In this document: positions 15,868-24,163 of the stretch, one piece after another
Layout of the letters: each line of letters opens with the position of its first letter
Numbering within the stretch: position 1 is the first letter of the stretch
DNA from: Actinoplanes missouriensis 431
GTDB taxonomy: Bacteria; Actinomycetota; Actinomycetes; Mycobacteriales; Micromonosporaceae
Length of the DNA stretch: 64,000 bases
NCBI RefSeq assembly: GCF_000284295.1
Contig: NC_017093.1
Location: 248,001 to 312,000, forward strand
Reading direction: 5' to 3'
Notes under the pieces: generated by a model
What the model was told of the DNA's origin: nothing
What the model saw: the letters and a program-made list of their open reading frames with translations, nothing else
The model's database searches: none
Program-made: the position numbers and the translations under genes

Positions 15868-16595
15868 CTATTCAGGTGGATTGAGCGCGCGGCTGAGCCG
15901 TGACTTGGTGAGGACCAGGCCCTCGATGCGGATTTGCAGCCACCGCCACGACCGGCGCCGCATCAGCGCCCGGTCGTCGACGTCGATGCCGTACTCGGAG
16001 TGCAGGTCAGCGACGATCAGGTCCCACTGTTCGAGGACCTCTGTCCACGTCCGCCCCTCGCCCGCCTGTTCCTCGATGAGCCGTTCCGGGATCTCGTAGT
16101 ACTCGAAGAGCCCGGTTTCGGGGTCTCGGCGGCCGCGGCCGTATTGGTCCGCCCAGCTGCCCGGCGCTCCGCCCTGTTCGCCGGGCCCGGCGCTTCCCCC
16201 GGACGACCACCCGATTTCCAGTACCGCTCGGCCTCGTCCTCGTCCCGCACGATCCAGAGGTAGGCGACCCGACCGCAGAACTTGATGTGCTCGTGGAGGA
16301 CCCCGTCGGCGACCATCAGGTCGTAGGCCGTGCTGAGGGTGCGCTGTTCCAAGGTCCGGATCCCTTTGCCGAGCTGGGGAAGCTCGTTCTCGATGGAATC
16401 GAAGACCTCTTGCAGCTCCTCTGGCGCAGTTGCCGTGCGGAGTCGTCCGGTGACCTCGGCCAGCATCTGGCACCACAGCCCGAGCTCGGCTGAAGCGGGC
16501 GGGATCACATACTCGCGCTCGACGCCGTGGCGGTCCGGCACGGCGAGCGTGAGCTCAGGGTTGAAGTACTCGCGAAGCCCGGAGAGCTTGGCCAT
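15868..16595 (-). CDS. Tail assembly chaperone GT, made by -1 frameshift
   Basis: Starts with the upstream chaperone frame at 16595 and changes to the -1 frame at the slippery site GGGGGAA (16200-16194 on the minus strand), ending at 15868; total about 242 residues. After the shift the protein reads GSAGPGEQGGAPGSWADQYGR, with a coherent acidic/aromatic C-terminal domain (FEYYEIPERLIEEQ, WTEVLEQWDLIVADL). Siphoviruses use G and GT in a fixed ratio to load tail tube subunits on the tape measure. The second frame has no start of its own in a sensible place. Confidence 0.8.
16017..16595 (-). CDS. Tail assembly chaperone G, unshifted product
   Basis: 192 residues. The N-terminal two thirds (to about residue 133) look like a real folded domain (ELGLWCQMLAEVTGRLRTA..., KGIRTLEQRTLSTAYDLMVADGVLHEH). 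After the slippery site the zero-frame tail turns low-complexity (Arg/Ser-rich), as usual for the short product. Start ATG 16595 overlaps the tail tube stop (TGATG). It lies between the tail tube and tape measure genes, the conserved place for this pair. Confidence 0.8.
   Translation of the reverse strand: MAKLSGLREYFNPELTLAVPDRHGVEREYVIPPASAELGLWCQMLAEVTGRLRTATAPEELQEVFDSIENELPQLGKGIRTLEQRTLSTAYDLMVADGVLHEHIKFCGRVAYLWIVRDEDEAERYWKSGGRPGEAPGPANRAERRAAGRTNTAAAAETPKPGSSSTTRSRNGSSRNRRARGGRGQRSSNSGT
16194..16200 (-). promoter_or_regulatory. Programmed -1 ribosomal frameshift site
   Basis: Minus-strand heptamer GGGGGAA, read in the zero frame as ccG-GGG-GAA. Slipping back one base keeps GGG pairing in the P site and continues as GGA-AGC. 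It lies in the overlap of the two chaperone frames; the shift direction fits (-1). Confidence 0.65.
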
Positions 16596-17353
16596 CAGGA
16601 GACCACGAAGTCATTCGTCGTACCCGCGGTCTCAGCGGTGCCGGCCGGGGTCGTGACGGTGACGTCCTTCGAGCCTGCGGTGAGCGCCGGCTTGGTCGCG
16701 ACGATGTGCCCATCGTGGATCACCGTGAAGTTGGGCGCCGCCGTGCCCCCGAAGCTCACCGCCGTGGTGCCGGTGAAGTGCCCGCCGTAGATGTTGACCA
16801 GGCCGCCCGCTGCGGTGCCGCCTGCGGCCGGGCTGAGGCTGGTCACGACCGGGGTCATGTCCGCATTCGGGTTGTCGATCACGCTTTGCGGGCCCTGGCC
16901 CTGGAGGACCAGGGACACGATGTCGAGGGCCTCGGGGCCACCGCCGTCCGGCGGGAACGCCTTGACGAAGACCGTGCCCTCTTTGCTGTTGCCGTCGTCG
17001 AGGCCTTCCTTGTCGTACCAGCGCACCGCGAACTCGCCGAGGTGGGTGGCCTGCTTGCCGGCCTCGTACTTGTCGCGGAGGAACCGGTGGACCGGGTGCA
17101 CTGCGGTGCCGGCCGCGTTCTTGGAGAAGAAGATCTTCGCTTCGATCCGCCAGCTGACCCCGGTTCCGGTCTCGCGGTAGAAGCCGTTGTCCTCGTGGGT
17201 CTCGTCGGCCTCGGTTCGAATCTCTTCGACGAGGGTCACTTCCTGCTTGCCGATCAGCTCCTGCCAGCTGCGGGCTTCCCAGGTGCCGGTGTTGAGGTCG
17301 ATGCGGTATCGCCTGGCGAGCGCGGTGACTCGGGTGGTGGGTGTGGCGGCCAT
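16595..17353 (-). CDS. Major tail tube protein with C-terminal Ig-like (IPT/TIG) domain
   Basis: 252 residues. The N-terminal 165 residues match siphovirus tail tube proteins of actinophages (YRIDLNTGTW, FYRETGTGVSWRIEAKIFF, GTVFVKAFPPDGGGPEALDIVSLVLQGQG). Residues about 168-252 form an IPT/TIG-type Ig fold (PVVTSLSPAAGGTAAGGLVNIYGGHFTGTTAVSFGGTAA...). Such add-on Ig domains decorate phage tails and may bind surfaces weakly. Start ATG 17353 after AGGAGGACCTC. Confidence 0.9.
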   Translation of the reverse strand: MAATPTTRVTALARRYRIDLNTGTWEARSWQELIGKQEVTLVEEIRTEADETHEDNGFYRETGTGVSWRIEAKIFFSKNAAGTAVHPVHRFLRDKYEAGKQATHLGEFAVRWYDKEGLDDGNSKEGTVFVKAFPPDGGGPEALDIVSLVLQGQGPQSVIDNPNADMTPVVTSLSPAAGGTAAGGLVNIYGGHFTGTTAVSFGGTAAPNFTVIHDGHIVATKPALTAGSKDVTVTTPAGTAETAGTTNDFVVS

Positions 17354-17366
17354 GAGGTCCTCCTGA

Positions 17367-17810
17367 TCAGTCGGTGCGGTTCGGGGTTGGCCTCATGGCC
17401 TGGACGTAGTAGTTGTGCGAGATCTCCCAGCGGCTGGCGCTGTCGCGGCCGAGGGAGGTGTACGACTGCCGCCAGACCTGGACGACAGGAATGCCGCCCC
17501 AGGTGAGGCCCTCAGCGCTGTCGAGAAGATCGAAGATCGCATCGCCGATGTCCGCAGCCGCGCGGGGATCTGTGGTGCCGCGTACGCGGATCTGGAGGCC
17601 CTGCGTCACGTCGGCCATCCCGGGCGGGGAAGCGACCACGTACGGGGCGAGGGTGATTAGCCGGTCCGGCCGGGCCGGGATGTCGAGCATCACGATCGCG
17701 ACCTCGTCAGCTGTGTAGCTACCGCCCGGCCGCCAGACACCGACGCCTGCGGCCTGGAGGTGCTCGGCACAGCCGACCACGAGCCGGGAGGTCCAGCCGT
17801 CGCCGATCAT
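17367..17810 (-). CDS. Tail terminator / minor capsid protein
   Basis: 147 residues in the slot before the tail tube gene. Features such as VVASPPGMADVTQGLQIRVRGTTDPRAAADIGDAIFDLL are typical of minor-capsid/tail-terminator proteins that cap the tail and join it to the head. Start ATG 17810 overlaps the upstream stop by 4 bases. Confidence 0.75.
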   Translation of the reverse strand: MIGDGWTSRLVVGCAEHLQAAGVGVWRPGGSYTADEVAIVMLDIPARPDRLITLAPYVVASPPGMADVTQGLQIRVRGTTDPRAAADIGDAIFDLLDSAEGLTWGGIPVVQVWRQSYTSLGRDSASRWEISHNYYVQAMRPTPNRTD

Positions 17811-18160
17811 CCGAGGAGCCCGCGCGGGCGGGAGGCAATGAGCGCGAGCATCGTCTCCTGCTCGTCGTTCATGGGATCTTCCAGGTATTTCGCCTGCTTA
17901 CCGGCGTCGTGTCGCAGCGTCATGTCCTCGTGCTGGCGGACCGCGTACGGCCGGTCGTAGGAGACGGCGACGGTCTGCTCGCCGCGGTCGCTGGACACCT
18001 CACCGGATCGGGCCAGGTCGCCCTCCTCCAGCGGTGCGAGCTCGGAGGAGACCTGGAGCAGGTGCTCAGCAGCGAGTTCCAGGCCGTCGATCGACGCGCC
18101 GCGGAGCGCCGCCATGACGTCGTCGCCGCTCCAGTTCAGCTCGTACGGCTCATCTGCCAT
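17807..18160 (-). CDS. Head-tail joining (minor capsid) protein
   Basis: 117 residues. A helical N-terminus (LAAEHLLQVSSELAPLEEGDLARSGEV) is followed by VSYDRPYAVRQHEDMTLRHDAGKQAKYLEDPM, a signature of phage minor capsid / HK97 gp10-like proteins. It helps close the neck between portal and tail. Start ATG 18160 with GGAG at a spacing of 6. Confidence 0.8.
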   Translation of the reverse strand: MADEPYELNWSGDDVMAALRGASIDGLELAAEHLLQVSSELAPLEEGDLARSGEVSSDRGEQTVAVSYDRPYAVRQHEDMTLRHDAGKQAKYLEDPMNDEQETMLALIASRPRGLLG

Positions 18161-18163
18161 CGG

Positions 18164-18508
18164 TCACTCCAGGGACAGCTCGACGTGTTCGGGCAGGTCC
18201 AGGCCGTGGGCGTCGAGGACGGCAACGGCCAGGACGCGGGTAATGCGGCCGGACGGCAGGGTCACCCGGCTGCCGGCTGGAGCGGTGGTGCCCCGTGGGC
18301 AGAGCACCGTGGCACCCGATGTGTCGTTGTGGCCGGCCGCGTCCTGGGTTTGCACCGCGACGCGGCGGGTGGACTCGTCGACGACGCACGGGCCCACGAC
18401 GACGGGGCTGCCGTACACGTCGCCGAACCCTCCGGCACCGGTGAGCGCCTCGACCGTGATCTCGTGCGGCTCCGGTACGTACTCCTCGACGAACTCGGCC
18501 CAGTTCAC
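18164..18508 (-). CDS. Head completion / stopper-like protein
   Basis: 114 residues, small and beta-rich (HEITVEALTGAGGFGDVYGSPVVVGPCVVDES...). It lies between the adaptor-like gene and the gp10-like gene, the usual position of a head completion protein. GTG start at 18508 with GAGGTGA upstream. Called mostly from position and size. Confidence 0.65.
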   Translation of the reverse strand: MNWAEFVEEYVPEPHEITVEALTGAGGFGDVYGSPVVVGPCVVDESTRRVAVQTQDAAGHNDTSGATVLCPRGTTAPAGSRVTLPSGRITRVLAVAVLDAHGLDLPEHVELSLE

Positions 18509-18511
18509 TGC

Positions 18512-21376
18512 TCACCTCTGCATCGGTCCGTGGCCGGTGAGCCCGGCCTGCTGGAGGATCGCCCAGGCCGAGGACCAGAGATCACCGACCTTGGCGGCAC
18601 GGTCTTCGGCCGCCTTCGGCGAGACGGAGATCTTGCCGAAGGAGAAGCCACCGCCCTTGCGGCCGCCGGAGCCGGTCACGTCGCCCTGCTCCAGGCCGAC
18701 CGCGATCTGCTCGAGCACGGCCTCCCGGAGCGCGGCGATCGTGGCCGGGTCGGTCGGGTCGTAGATCGCGCACAGGATCACCTGGTCGACCGCCCGGGAC
18801 GCTCGCAGCAGGAGCTGCCGCGCGTTAGCGGGGGTGCGGCCGAGGTGATCGTGCAGCTGCGTGAGCGTCGCGTACGCGCCCGGGATCGTCGGATCCGGGG
18901 CGCTCGTCGACGCCGTGATCGAGGCGAGGGCACCGATGTTGCCGGCCGCGTCCCGGGCCCGCACCGCGAGGGTGTACGAGGTCGCCGACGCCAGGCCGGT
19001 GAAGGTGTACGCCGTCGCCGTGACCCCGGTCGCCACCACGGTGCCGTCACGCAGCACGTCGTACGAGGCGACGCCCACGTTGTCGGTGGCGGCCGTCCAG
19101 GTCAGGGCGATCTGCGTCTGCCCGGGTGTCGCCTGCAGGCCGGTCGGTGCCGACGGTGGCGTGGTGTCGGCGATCGCCGGGAACCCGTACGACGCGAGCG
19201 GCGCCGGGGTCGGCCGGACTAGACCGCTCGGGAACGGGTACGCCGGCGGGACCTGGCCGAGGTCGGCCAGCAGGTTGGTCAGGGCCTGCTGCAGGACCGG
19301 GGAGACGAGCGTGCCGCCGGGGTGCCGGTCGTGGACCTCGTCCAGGCCCCATGCGTATTGCACGGTGCCGGCCGCGAACACGACGGCGCCGGTGGTCGGC
19401 GACCGGTACGCGGTGATCGCGTGCGTGTACGGGCCGCTCAGGCTGTAGATGTTGCCGTCGTCGTCCGACAGCATCCCCGAGACGGTGTGGGTGATCTGAG
19501 ACAGCCGGATCAGCCCGGACGGGGCCTCACTCGGAATCATGTCGGCCGGCTCGTCCGCCTCGAAGCCCACGATGCCCGCCGGGCTGGTCCAGACGTCGCT
19601 GCCGGTGAGGCCGGCCACCGTGGTCGAGCGCCACAGCGGCGAGCTCGCGTGCGCGGCCGTCGCACCCATCGGGTACGACGAGATCCCGTTCAGGCGGAAA
19701 CGCTGCCCGTTGAGCAAGCTCGCAGGCCTGCGGTCAGGGTTGAAACTCCTGGTGTCCTGCCAGGTGCCGGAGTAGAGCCCGGTGGGGTTGAGCTGGCCGT
19801 CGTGCGAGTCCTTCCAGCAGTCGAACGTCCGCCGGTCTCCGCTCCACCTGATCCGCCAGAACGCCTCGTTGCCGGACAGGATCACCAGGTTTGACGCCTG
19901 GGTGGCGTGATCGTGGGCGGCCACGTGGGCGTCCCGCATGCCAGCTGACCAGTACTCGTCGTGCCCGGAGGAGATCACCGCATCGCGGCCGAGCAGCAGC
20001 GACGGGTCCGCGTCGACCTGCGCGCAGCTCAGGTAGTCGACGTCGTAACCGAGCCGCTCCAGCCAGCGGATCAGCGGATATTCCGCGTTCCAGAACGATG
20101 TCTGCGGCAGGTGCTGGCGGGTGACGAGGGGCCGGTCGTAGCTCACAGCACGGGCGCGGGTGGCCTGACTGAAATCGAAGCCCGTTGCCGAGCCGGTGCC
20201 ATAGATCGAGCGGCCGTTGAGCAGGTCCGCCGGGTTCGTGCCGGCATGGTTGTAGGCCTGCCACGTGCTGTCGCTGAGCCGGACCGCGATCGAGGCCTTC
20301 CGGTTCGGGTCGGTCACCACGAAGGGGCCGATGTGCGAGCTCAACGCCGCATTGTCGTTCCGGGAGATTTTGATGATGTAGACGCCCGGTGTCAGGGTGC
20401 TCGCCGGCGTCCAGGTCGCGTTGATCGACCAGTTCGAGCAGCTGCCCATGAGCGTCGTCGGGTCGACGGTGCCTGCGGGCTGCGTGGTCTGCGGTCCGTT
20501 GACCGTGTCAACGGGCCGTGCCCCAGCGCCGCCGTAGTAGCCGAGTCGGTAGACAGTGCCGTTCCAGCTGGCCGCTGGACTGTGGACCTTGAGCGAGAGC
20601 GCCTGGCCGCGCGGCACGTGCGTTGACGTGGCGTAGCCCTGGATCGTCATGCTGCCCGCGCCGACGATGTCCCAGACGGACTTCGCGACGCCCTGGAGCC
20701 GGTTCTCCGCCTCGATCGCGGTCTCGGCGGGCGGCGGCTCCTCCGGCGGGTCACCGACCGGCTCCATGGCCCAGACGGCGATCTGCAGCTGCACGGCCGG
20801 GACGTTCGTGATGACCAGCTGGTGCTCGCCGGCCGCGACCACACCGGACGCCACGACCAGCCGGACCGATTCGCTGCCCAGGCCCGTCACGACCACGGTC
20901 TCGTCGACGGTGAGGGCGCCCGGGAAGACCGGTGCCCAGGTCGGAGGCTCACCGACCGTGGAGATCGCCACGTACACGCGGCACCCGTCCACCGCGGTGG
21001 TCACCGGGGTCAGCGCGAGCTGGCCGCTGTACGTGATCGAGTTCGGGTACGACGCCACGGACCCGGCGTGGACCGGGCCCAGGTCGTTGCGGCTCTCGAC
21101 CCAGCCGGCCAGGCCGCGCGGCGCCGTCGGCGCCCCGGACGGCCGGTCCCAGGTCAGCGCGGTCTCGCCGCCGGTCGCCGACCGGATCCCGACGGACAGC
21201 TCGCCGTCGCCGAGCGGCTGCGCGATCTCGTCCCAGCCGGCCGAGTAAGCGACCAGCGCGGGTGCGGCGCCGACCGCCACGAGGGTGCGGCCGGCGATCG
21301 CGGCGGCCGGGTAGGTCGCCGCGTGCTGCACGCCAGCCACCGCGGCGGCGTAGGGCAGTTTCCAGTCCCGCGCCAC
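18512..21376 (-). CDS. Giant fusion: beta module, dimethylformamidase-like domain, FnIII, connector
   Basis: 954 residues in a slot that normally holds a connector of about 130 residues. Layout: 1-205 beta-rich module; 206-218 Pro/Glu linker; about 219-735 a domain resembling the N,N-dimethylformamidase large/beta-subunit family, with VYRLGYYGGAGARPV, RLSDSTWQAYNHAG, VSYDRP, GHDEYWS (471-477) and SGNEAFWRIRW (501-511); about 738-826 fibronectin III (PPSAPTGLQA...ALTWTAATDNVGVASYDVLRDG); 832-954 a helical connector-like domain ending WSSAWAILQQAGL. GTG start at 21376 with GGGAGGG at a spacing of 5. The frame is continuous, with no stop or slip. Known family members include an iron-dependent amidohydrolase; whether this copy is catalytic or only a surface adhesin is unknown. 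If made, it would sit at the virion neck. Confidence 0.85.
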   Translation of the reverse strand: MARDWKLPYAAAVAGVQHAATYPAAAIAGRTLVAVGAAPALVAYSAGWDEIAQPLGDGELSVGIRSATGGETALTWDRPSGAPTAPRGLAGWVESRNDLGPVHAGSVASYPNSITYSGQLALTPVTTAVDGCRVYVAISTVGEPPTWAPVFPGALTVDETVVVTGLGSESVRLVVASGVVAAGEHQLVITNVPAVQLQIAVWAMEPVGDPPEEPPPAETAIEAENRLQGVAKSVWDIVGAGSMTIQGYATSTHVPRGQALSLKVHSPAASWNGTVYRLGYYGGAGARPVDTVNGPQTTQPAGTVDPTTLMGSCSNWSINATWTPASTLTPGVYIIKISRNDNAALSSHIGPFVVTDPNRKASIAVRLSDSTWQAYNHAGTNPADLLNGRSIYGTGSATGFDFSQATRARAVSYDRPLVTRQHLPQTSFWNAEYPLIRWLERLGYDVDYLSCAQVDADPSLLLGRDAVISSGHDEYWSAGMRDAHVAAHDHATQASNLVILSGNEAFWRIRWSGDRRTFDCWKDSHDGQLNPTGLYSGTWQDTRSFNPDRRPASLLNGQRFRLNGISSYPMGATAAHASSPLWRSTTVAGLTGSDVWTSPAGIVGFEADEPADMIPSEAPSGLIRLSQITHTVSGMLSDDDGNIYSLSGPYTHAITAYRSPTTGAVVFAAGTVQYAWGLDEVHDRHPGGTLVSPVLQQALTNLLADLGQVPPAYPFPSGLVRPTPAPLASYGFPAIADTTPPSAPTGLQATPGQTQIALTWTAATDNVGVASYDVLRDGTVVATGVTATAYTFTGLASATSYTLAVRARDAAGNIGALASITASTSAPDPTIPGAYATLTQLHDHLGRTPANARQLLLRASRAVDQVILCAIYDPTDPATIAALREAVLEQIAVGLEQGDVTGSGGRKGGGFSFGKISVSPKAAEDRAAKVGDLWSSAWAILQQAGLTGHGPMQR

Positions 21377-21391
21377 CGCGGCCCTCCCGGA

Positions 21392-21793
21392 TCAGATGCG
21401 TTCGGACTTGCCGGTTTCGAGGTTGTGGCGCAGTCGCACGCCGCCGACCTCGTACTCCTCGTGCCGGTCCTTGTCGGTGTCCCGGTTCGGATTCGCGCCG
21501 GGCGGAGTGGCCTCACCAGTTTTGACGTAGCCGACCACCGCGCCGACGCCCGCCTGAGCGGCCTCGGCGAGGGTCTTCCCGTCGACCACGACGGTGGAGA
21601 CCCGCTCGGTCGGGTCGGTCGTGTCGGCCGGGCCGTCACCGGGGGCCGTGATCTGCCGTTCACCGGGCACCTGGCCCTCAGCGACGGTGGCCTCCGGGAC
21701 TTCGCCCGGGGCGTGGCCCTCGGCCACCGCCTGGTCGGCGGCGGCCTGGGCGGTGGTTTCCTGCTTCGCCTTGCTCTGTGCGCGGGTCGTCAT
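21392..21793 (-). CDS. Hydrophilic virion-module protein, unknown
   Basis: 133 residues, rich in Ala, Glu, Gly and Thr. It has a disordered N-terminus (QETTAQAAADQAVAEGHAPGEVPEA) and a more ordered centre (VSTVVVDGKTLAEAAQAGVGAVVGYVKTGEATPPG). Between capsid and connector genes, so perhaps a head decoration or head-assembly factor. The start ATG 21793 has GGGAGG about 8 bases upstream. No family assigned. Confidence 0.6.
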   Translation of the reverse strand: MTTRAQSKAKQETTAQAAADQAVAEGHAPGEVPEATVAEGQVPGERQITAPGDGPADTTDPTERVSTVVVDGKTLAEAAQAGVGAVVGYVKTGEATPPGANPNRDTDKDRHEEYEVGGVRLRHNLETGKSERI

Positions 21794-21833
21794 GCCCAGC
21801 GCCTCCCTTCAGGGTTGGGGCCGGTCGAGCCGA

Positions 21834-22802
21834 TCAGCCGTTGAGAACGCCGGTGAGCCGGGCCGCGGCCTTGCCCGCGAACACCGCCACACCGGTGAAG
21901 AACTCGATCCGGGTGCGGTAGGCCGGCTTGGCGTCCAGCTCGCCGAGGTCTCGGACGTCGACACCGCCGTTGGTCAGGCCGGTGACGCCCTTGTCGCCCT
22001 CGTCCTGGCCGTACTTGACCGCGTAGATGGAGCTCGTGATGCTCGCGGCGGTGCCCTGGGTTTCGGTCTGCGGCAGGATCCGAACGCCAGCGGCCGTGTC
22101 GCCCGGGTCGAGCACCGGAATACCATTCCAGGTCAGGACGCGCTTGCCGGTCAGGTCCTCGCGGACGATCTCGACTCCACCCAGGCGCCGGCCCGCCGAG
22201 CGAACTTTGGCCTGGATGGCGTTGTTGGCGTAGATTGCGCCGTTCTCGCCGTTGAGGCCGGGCACAGCGGCGACGAGTTCGTCGAGCTTGTCGAAGAAGG
22301 CGTGCACGTCGCTGCCGCCGTTGCCGACGACCGGGATGCCGTTGGTTCCGGCAGCGATGACCTGGGCGCCGGTGAGCCGCTTACGGAGACCGTCGAAGCC
22401 GTTCGGGGCGTCACCGCCGCCGGCGACGTCGCCGTTGAAGAAGGCGTCCTGGAAGCGGTACGAGGCCGCCTTGACCTTCATCGCCGTCTGCACGGCCCGC
22501 TGGTCGTTGAGGTTCGAGCGGGTCTTCGCGATGAACGTATCGACGTCCGCATCGCCGCCGAGGATGACCAGCGACTCGGTCGCCTGGTTCACGACGCCGG
22601 TCGATTCGGTGTACTGGCCGTTGACGGCACGGAACTCGACGCCGGGGAGCGTGCCCTCGCTGTTGTAGGCGTAGGCGTTGCCCTCGATCTCCATCAGCGG
22701 GATGCGGTCGAGGACGGGGCTGGCCTGCACGAACATCTCGATGACGCCGCGCTGGAGGTCGTTCTGGCTCAGGGTCGCAGCCTGAGCGAGGGTCACTGCC
22801 AC
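21834..22802 (-). CDS. Major capsid protein, HK97-fold type
   Basis: 322 residues with the layout of actinophage HK97-fold capsid proteins: a helical N-arm (LAQAATLSQNDLQRGVIEMFVQASPVLDRIP), an E-loop-like segment (YAYNSEGTLPGVEFRAVNGQYTESTGVVNQATESLVILGGD), the spine helix (LNDQRAVQTAMKVKAASYRFQDAFFNGD) and the P-domain (GFDGLRKRLTGAQVI). GTG start at 22802 with AGGAG at a spacing of 6. It follows the scaffold gene. Confidence 0.9.
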   Translation of the reverse strand: MAVTLAQAATLSQNDLQRGVIEMFVQASPVLDRIPLMEIEGNAYAYNSEGTLPGVEFRAVNGQYTESTGVVNQATESLVILGGDADVDTFIAKTRSNLNDQRAVQTAMKVKAASYRFQDAFFNGDVAGGGDAPNGFDGLRKRLTGAQVIAAGTNGIPVVGNGGSDVHAFFDKLDELVAAVPGLNGENGAIYANNAIQAKVRSAGRRLGGVEIVREDLTGKRVLTWNGIPVLDPGDTAAGVRILPQTETQGTAASITSSIYAVKYGQDEGDKGVTGLTNGGVDVRDLGELDAKPAYRTRIEFFTGVAVFAGKAAARLTGVLNG

Positions 22803-22819
22803 GGTGGGCTCCTAAGGAA

Positions 22820-23620
22820 TCAGGTTTGGCTGTAGGCGTGCCGGAGCCGGTCGATGCCGGGTCCGATCTGCTGCTGCGCGCCGGCCGCCGGGGCCCCGTT
22901 GAAGTCGCCGCCCGAGCGCGCCGGGCCAGCCGGCGGAACGGTCGGCGCCGGGGGCGCAGGCGGGTTCGGCGGCACGGGTTGGCCGGGCGCTGGGTTGGCC
23001 GGGGTCGCGGCCATCCACGGGTTCGCCGCGAGAACGCCCTGGATCGTCCACTGGAGACGCTGGGCGTAGTCGGCGGCGGCCGGATCGAGCTGGGCCGCGG
23101 CCTGCTGCCAGGCGAGGCTGCCGACCAGGGCCTGCGGGTTGACGCCCAACTGCGGGGCGAGTGCCCACGCCTGCTGGGACACCGAGGCGGCGCGTAGCTG
23201 CGCGGTGTGCTGCTGCTGGTTGGCGCGGAGACGTTCGATCTCCTCCCGCGCGGCCCTGGGCAGGCGGGCGAGGTCGTACGTCTGGCCGTCGTCGCCCGGG
23301 TCCGCCGGGGGCGGGGGCGTGAAGGCGGCCGGCAGCATCGGGTATCCGGGCTGGGCCGGGTACGGCTGCTGCTGTGGTGCGGGCTGCTGCGGCTGGGCGG
23401 GCGGCTGACCGGGCGCCGGCGGCTGAAGCCACCCGGGCGGGGCGGCTGGCGGCTGCTGAGGTGCGGTCTGCGGCGGGTAGCCGGGCGGGGCCTGCGGGGT
23501 CGGGTACGGCTGGGCCGGCGGAGCGAACGGCTGGCTGGGCGGCTGCTGGGCGGGCTGCCCCTGCGGGACGGCCGGCGCGGCAGGCGGCGCAGTCTGCGGC
23601 TGCTGGGCGGGCTGGGTCAT
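22820..23620 (-). CDS. Scaffolding protein, Pro/Gln/Ala-rich
   Basis: 266 residues. The N-terminal 110 residues are almost all Pro, Gln and Ala repeats; a central helical region (LARLPRAAREEIERLRANQQQHTAQLRAA) and a basic/hydrophobic C-terminus (GPGIDRLRHAYSQT) would bind the capsid protein. Low complexity N-termini with a helical C-terminus immediately before the capsid gene mark actinophage scaffolds. Start ATG 23620 with AGGAGG at a spacing of 4. Confidence 0.8.
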   Translation of the reverse strand: MTQPAQQPQTAPPAAPAVPQGQPAQQPPSQPFAPPAQPYPTPQAPPGYPPQTAPQQPPAAPPGWLQPPAPGQPPAQPQQPAPQQQPYPAQPGYPMLPAAFTPPPPADPGDDGQTYDLARLPRAAREEIERLRANQQQHTAQLRAASVSQQAWALAPQLGVNPQALVGSLAWQQAAAQLDPAAADYAQRLQWTIQGVLAANPWMAATPANPAPGQPVPPNPPAPPAPTVPPAGPARSGGDFNGAPAAGAQQQIGPGIDRLRHAYSQT

Positions 23621-23743
23621 TGAGCCTCCTGGCTCGATCGGGTGGTGCTTTCCGCTGCGGGATTGCGGCGGAGGCTTGATGTGGTCCTTGCCGGGACGCC
23701 GTACCGTGCTCGCGTGATCACTCCACAGGGGACAGGAGCGAAG

Positions 23744-24163
23744 GTGCGGGCAGGTCAGGTATGGAAGGTGGCTGGCGCGGCGGCGGTAGCAGGTGTGCTG
23801 ATCGCCTGCGGCAGCGGCGGGGCAGACACAGCATCTGAGGCACCTGCCGTGCCGGCGGCAACCGCTGAGGCACCGGCTGGTAGCGGGCTTGTACCCGAGC
23901 CGGACGCGGCCACGACCAAGAAGTACGTGGCCGCGCTGCGGAAGATCGACGCGGACATCGTCAACGACGATGACGACGAGAAGCTCGTCGATCGGGGCCG
24001 CGACCAATGCAGCAGCGTCAAGGAGTCACCCGATGACGAGAAGAAGCTGATCAAGCTGACCAACCAGCGGTTCATATCCCCGGATCACCCGGACGGCTTC
24101 GGCGACAAGAAGTCGAAGAAGATCCTGGCGGCGGTCCGGAAATACATCTGCCCAGACCTCTGA
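23744..24163 (+). CDS. Lipoprotein, DUF732-like, likely lysogenic-conversion gene
   Basis: 139 residues. The signal peptide (VRAGQVWKVAGAAAVAGV) ends in the lipobox LIAC with Cys 22, then a Ser/Ala/Pro linker. The small C-terminal domain is helical, with one Cys pair (RDQCSSVK and RKYICPDL), reminiscent of DUF732. Start GTG 23744 with GGAG at a spacing of 5. It is on the plus strand inside the minus-strand head operon, abutting the MuF gene end to end. This is the typical 'moron' layout: a gene expressed from the lysogen that may alter the cell surface or block superinfection. That role is inference. Confidence 0.75.
   Translation: MRAGQVWKVAGAAAVAGVLIACGSGGADTASEAPAVPAATAEAPAGSGLVPEPDAATTKKYVAALRKIDADIVNDDDDEKLVDRGRDQCSSVKESPDDEKKLIKLTNQRFISPDHPDGFGDKKSKKILAAVRKYICPDL

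Noticed and set aside
14038..15903. Long plus-strand frame opposite the tape measure gene
   Set aside because: Antisense shadow: composition is Gly/Arg/Val/Glu-rich, with no ribosome binding site, while the minus-strand tape measure protein is clear.
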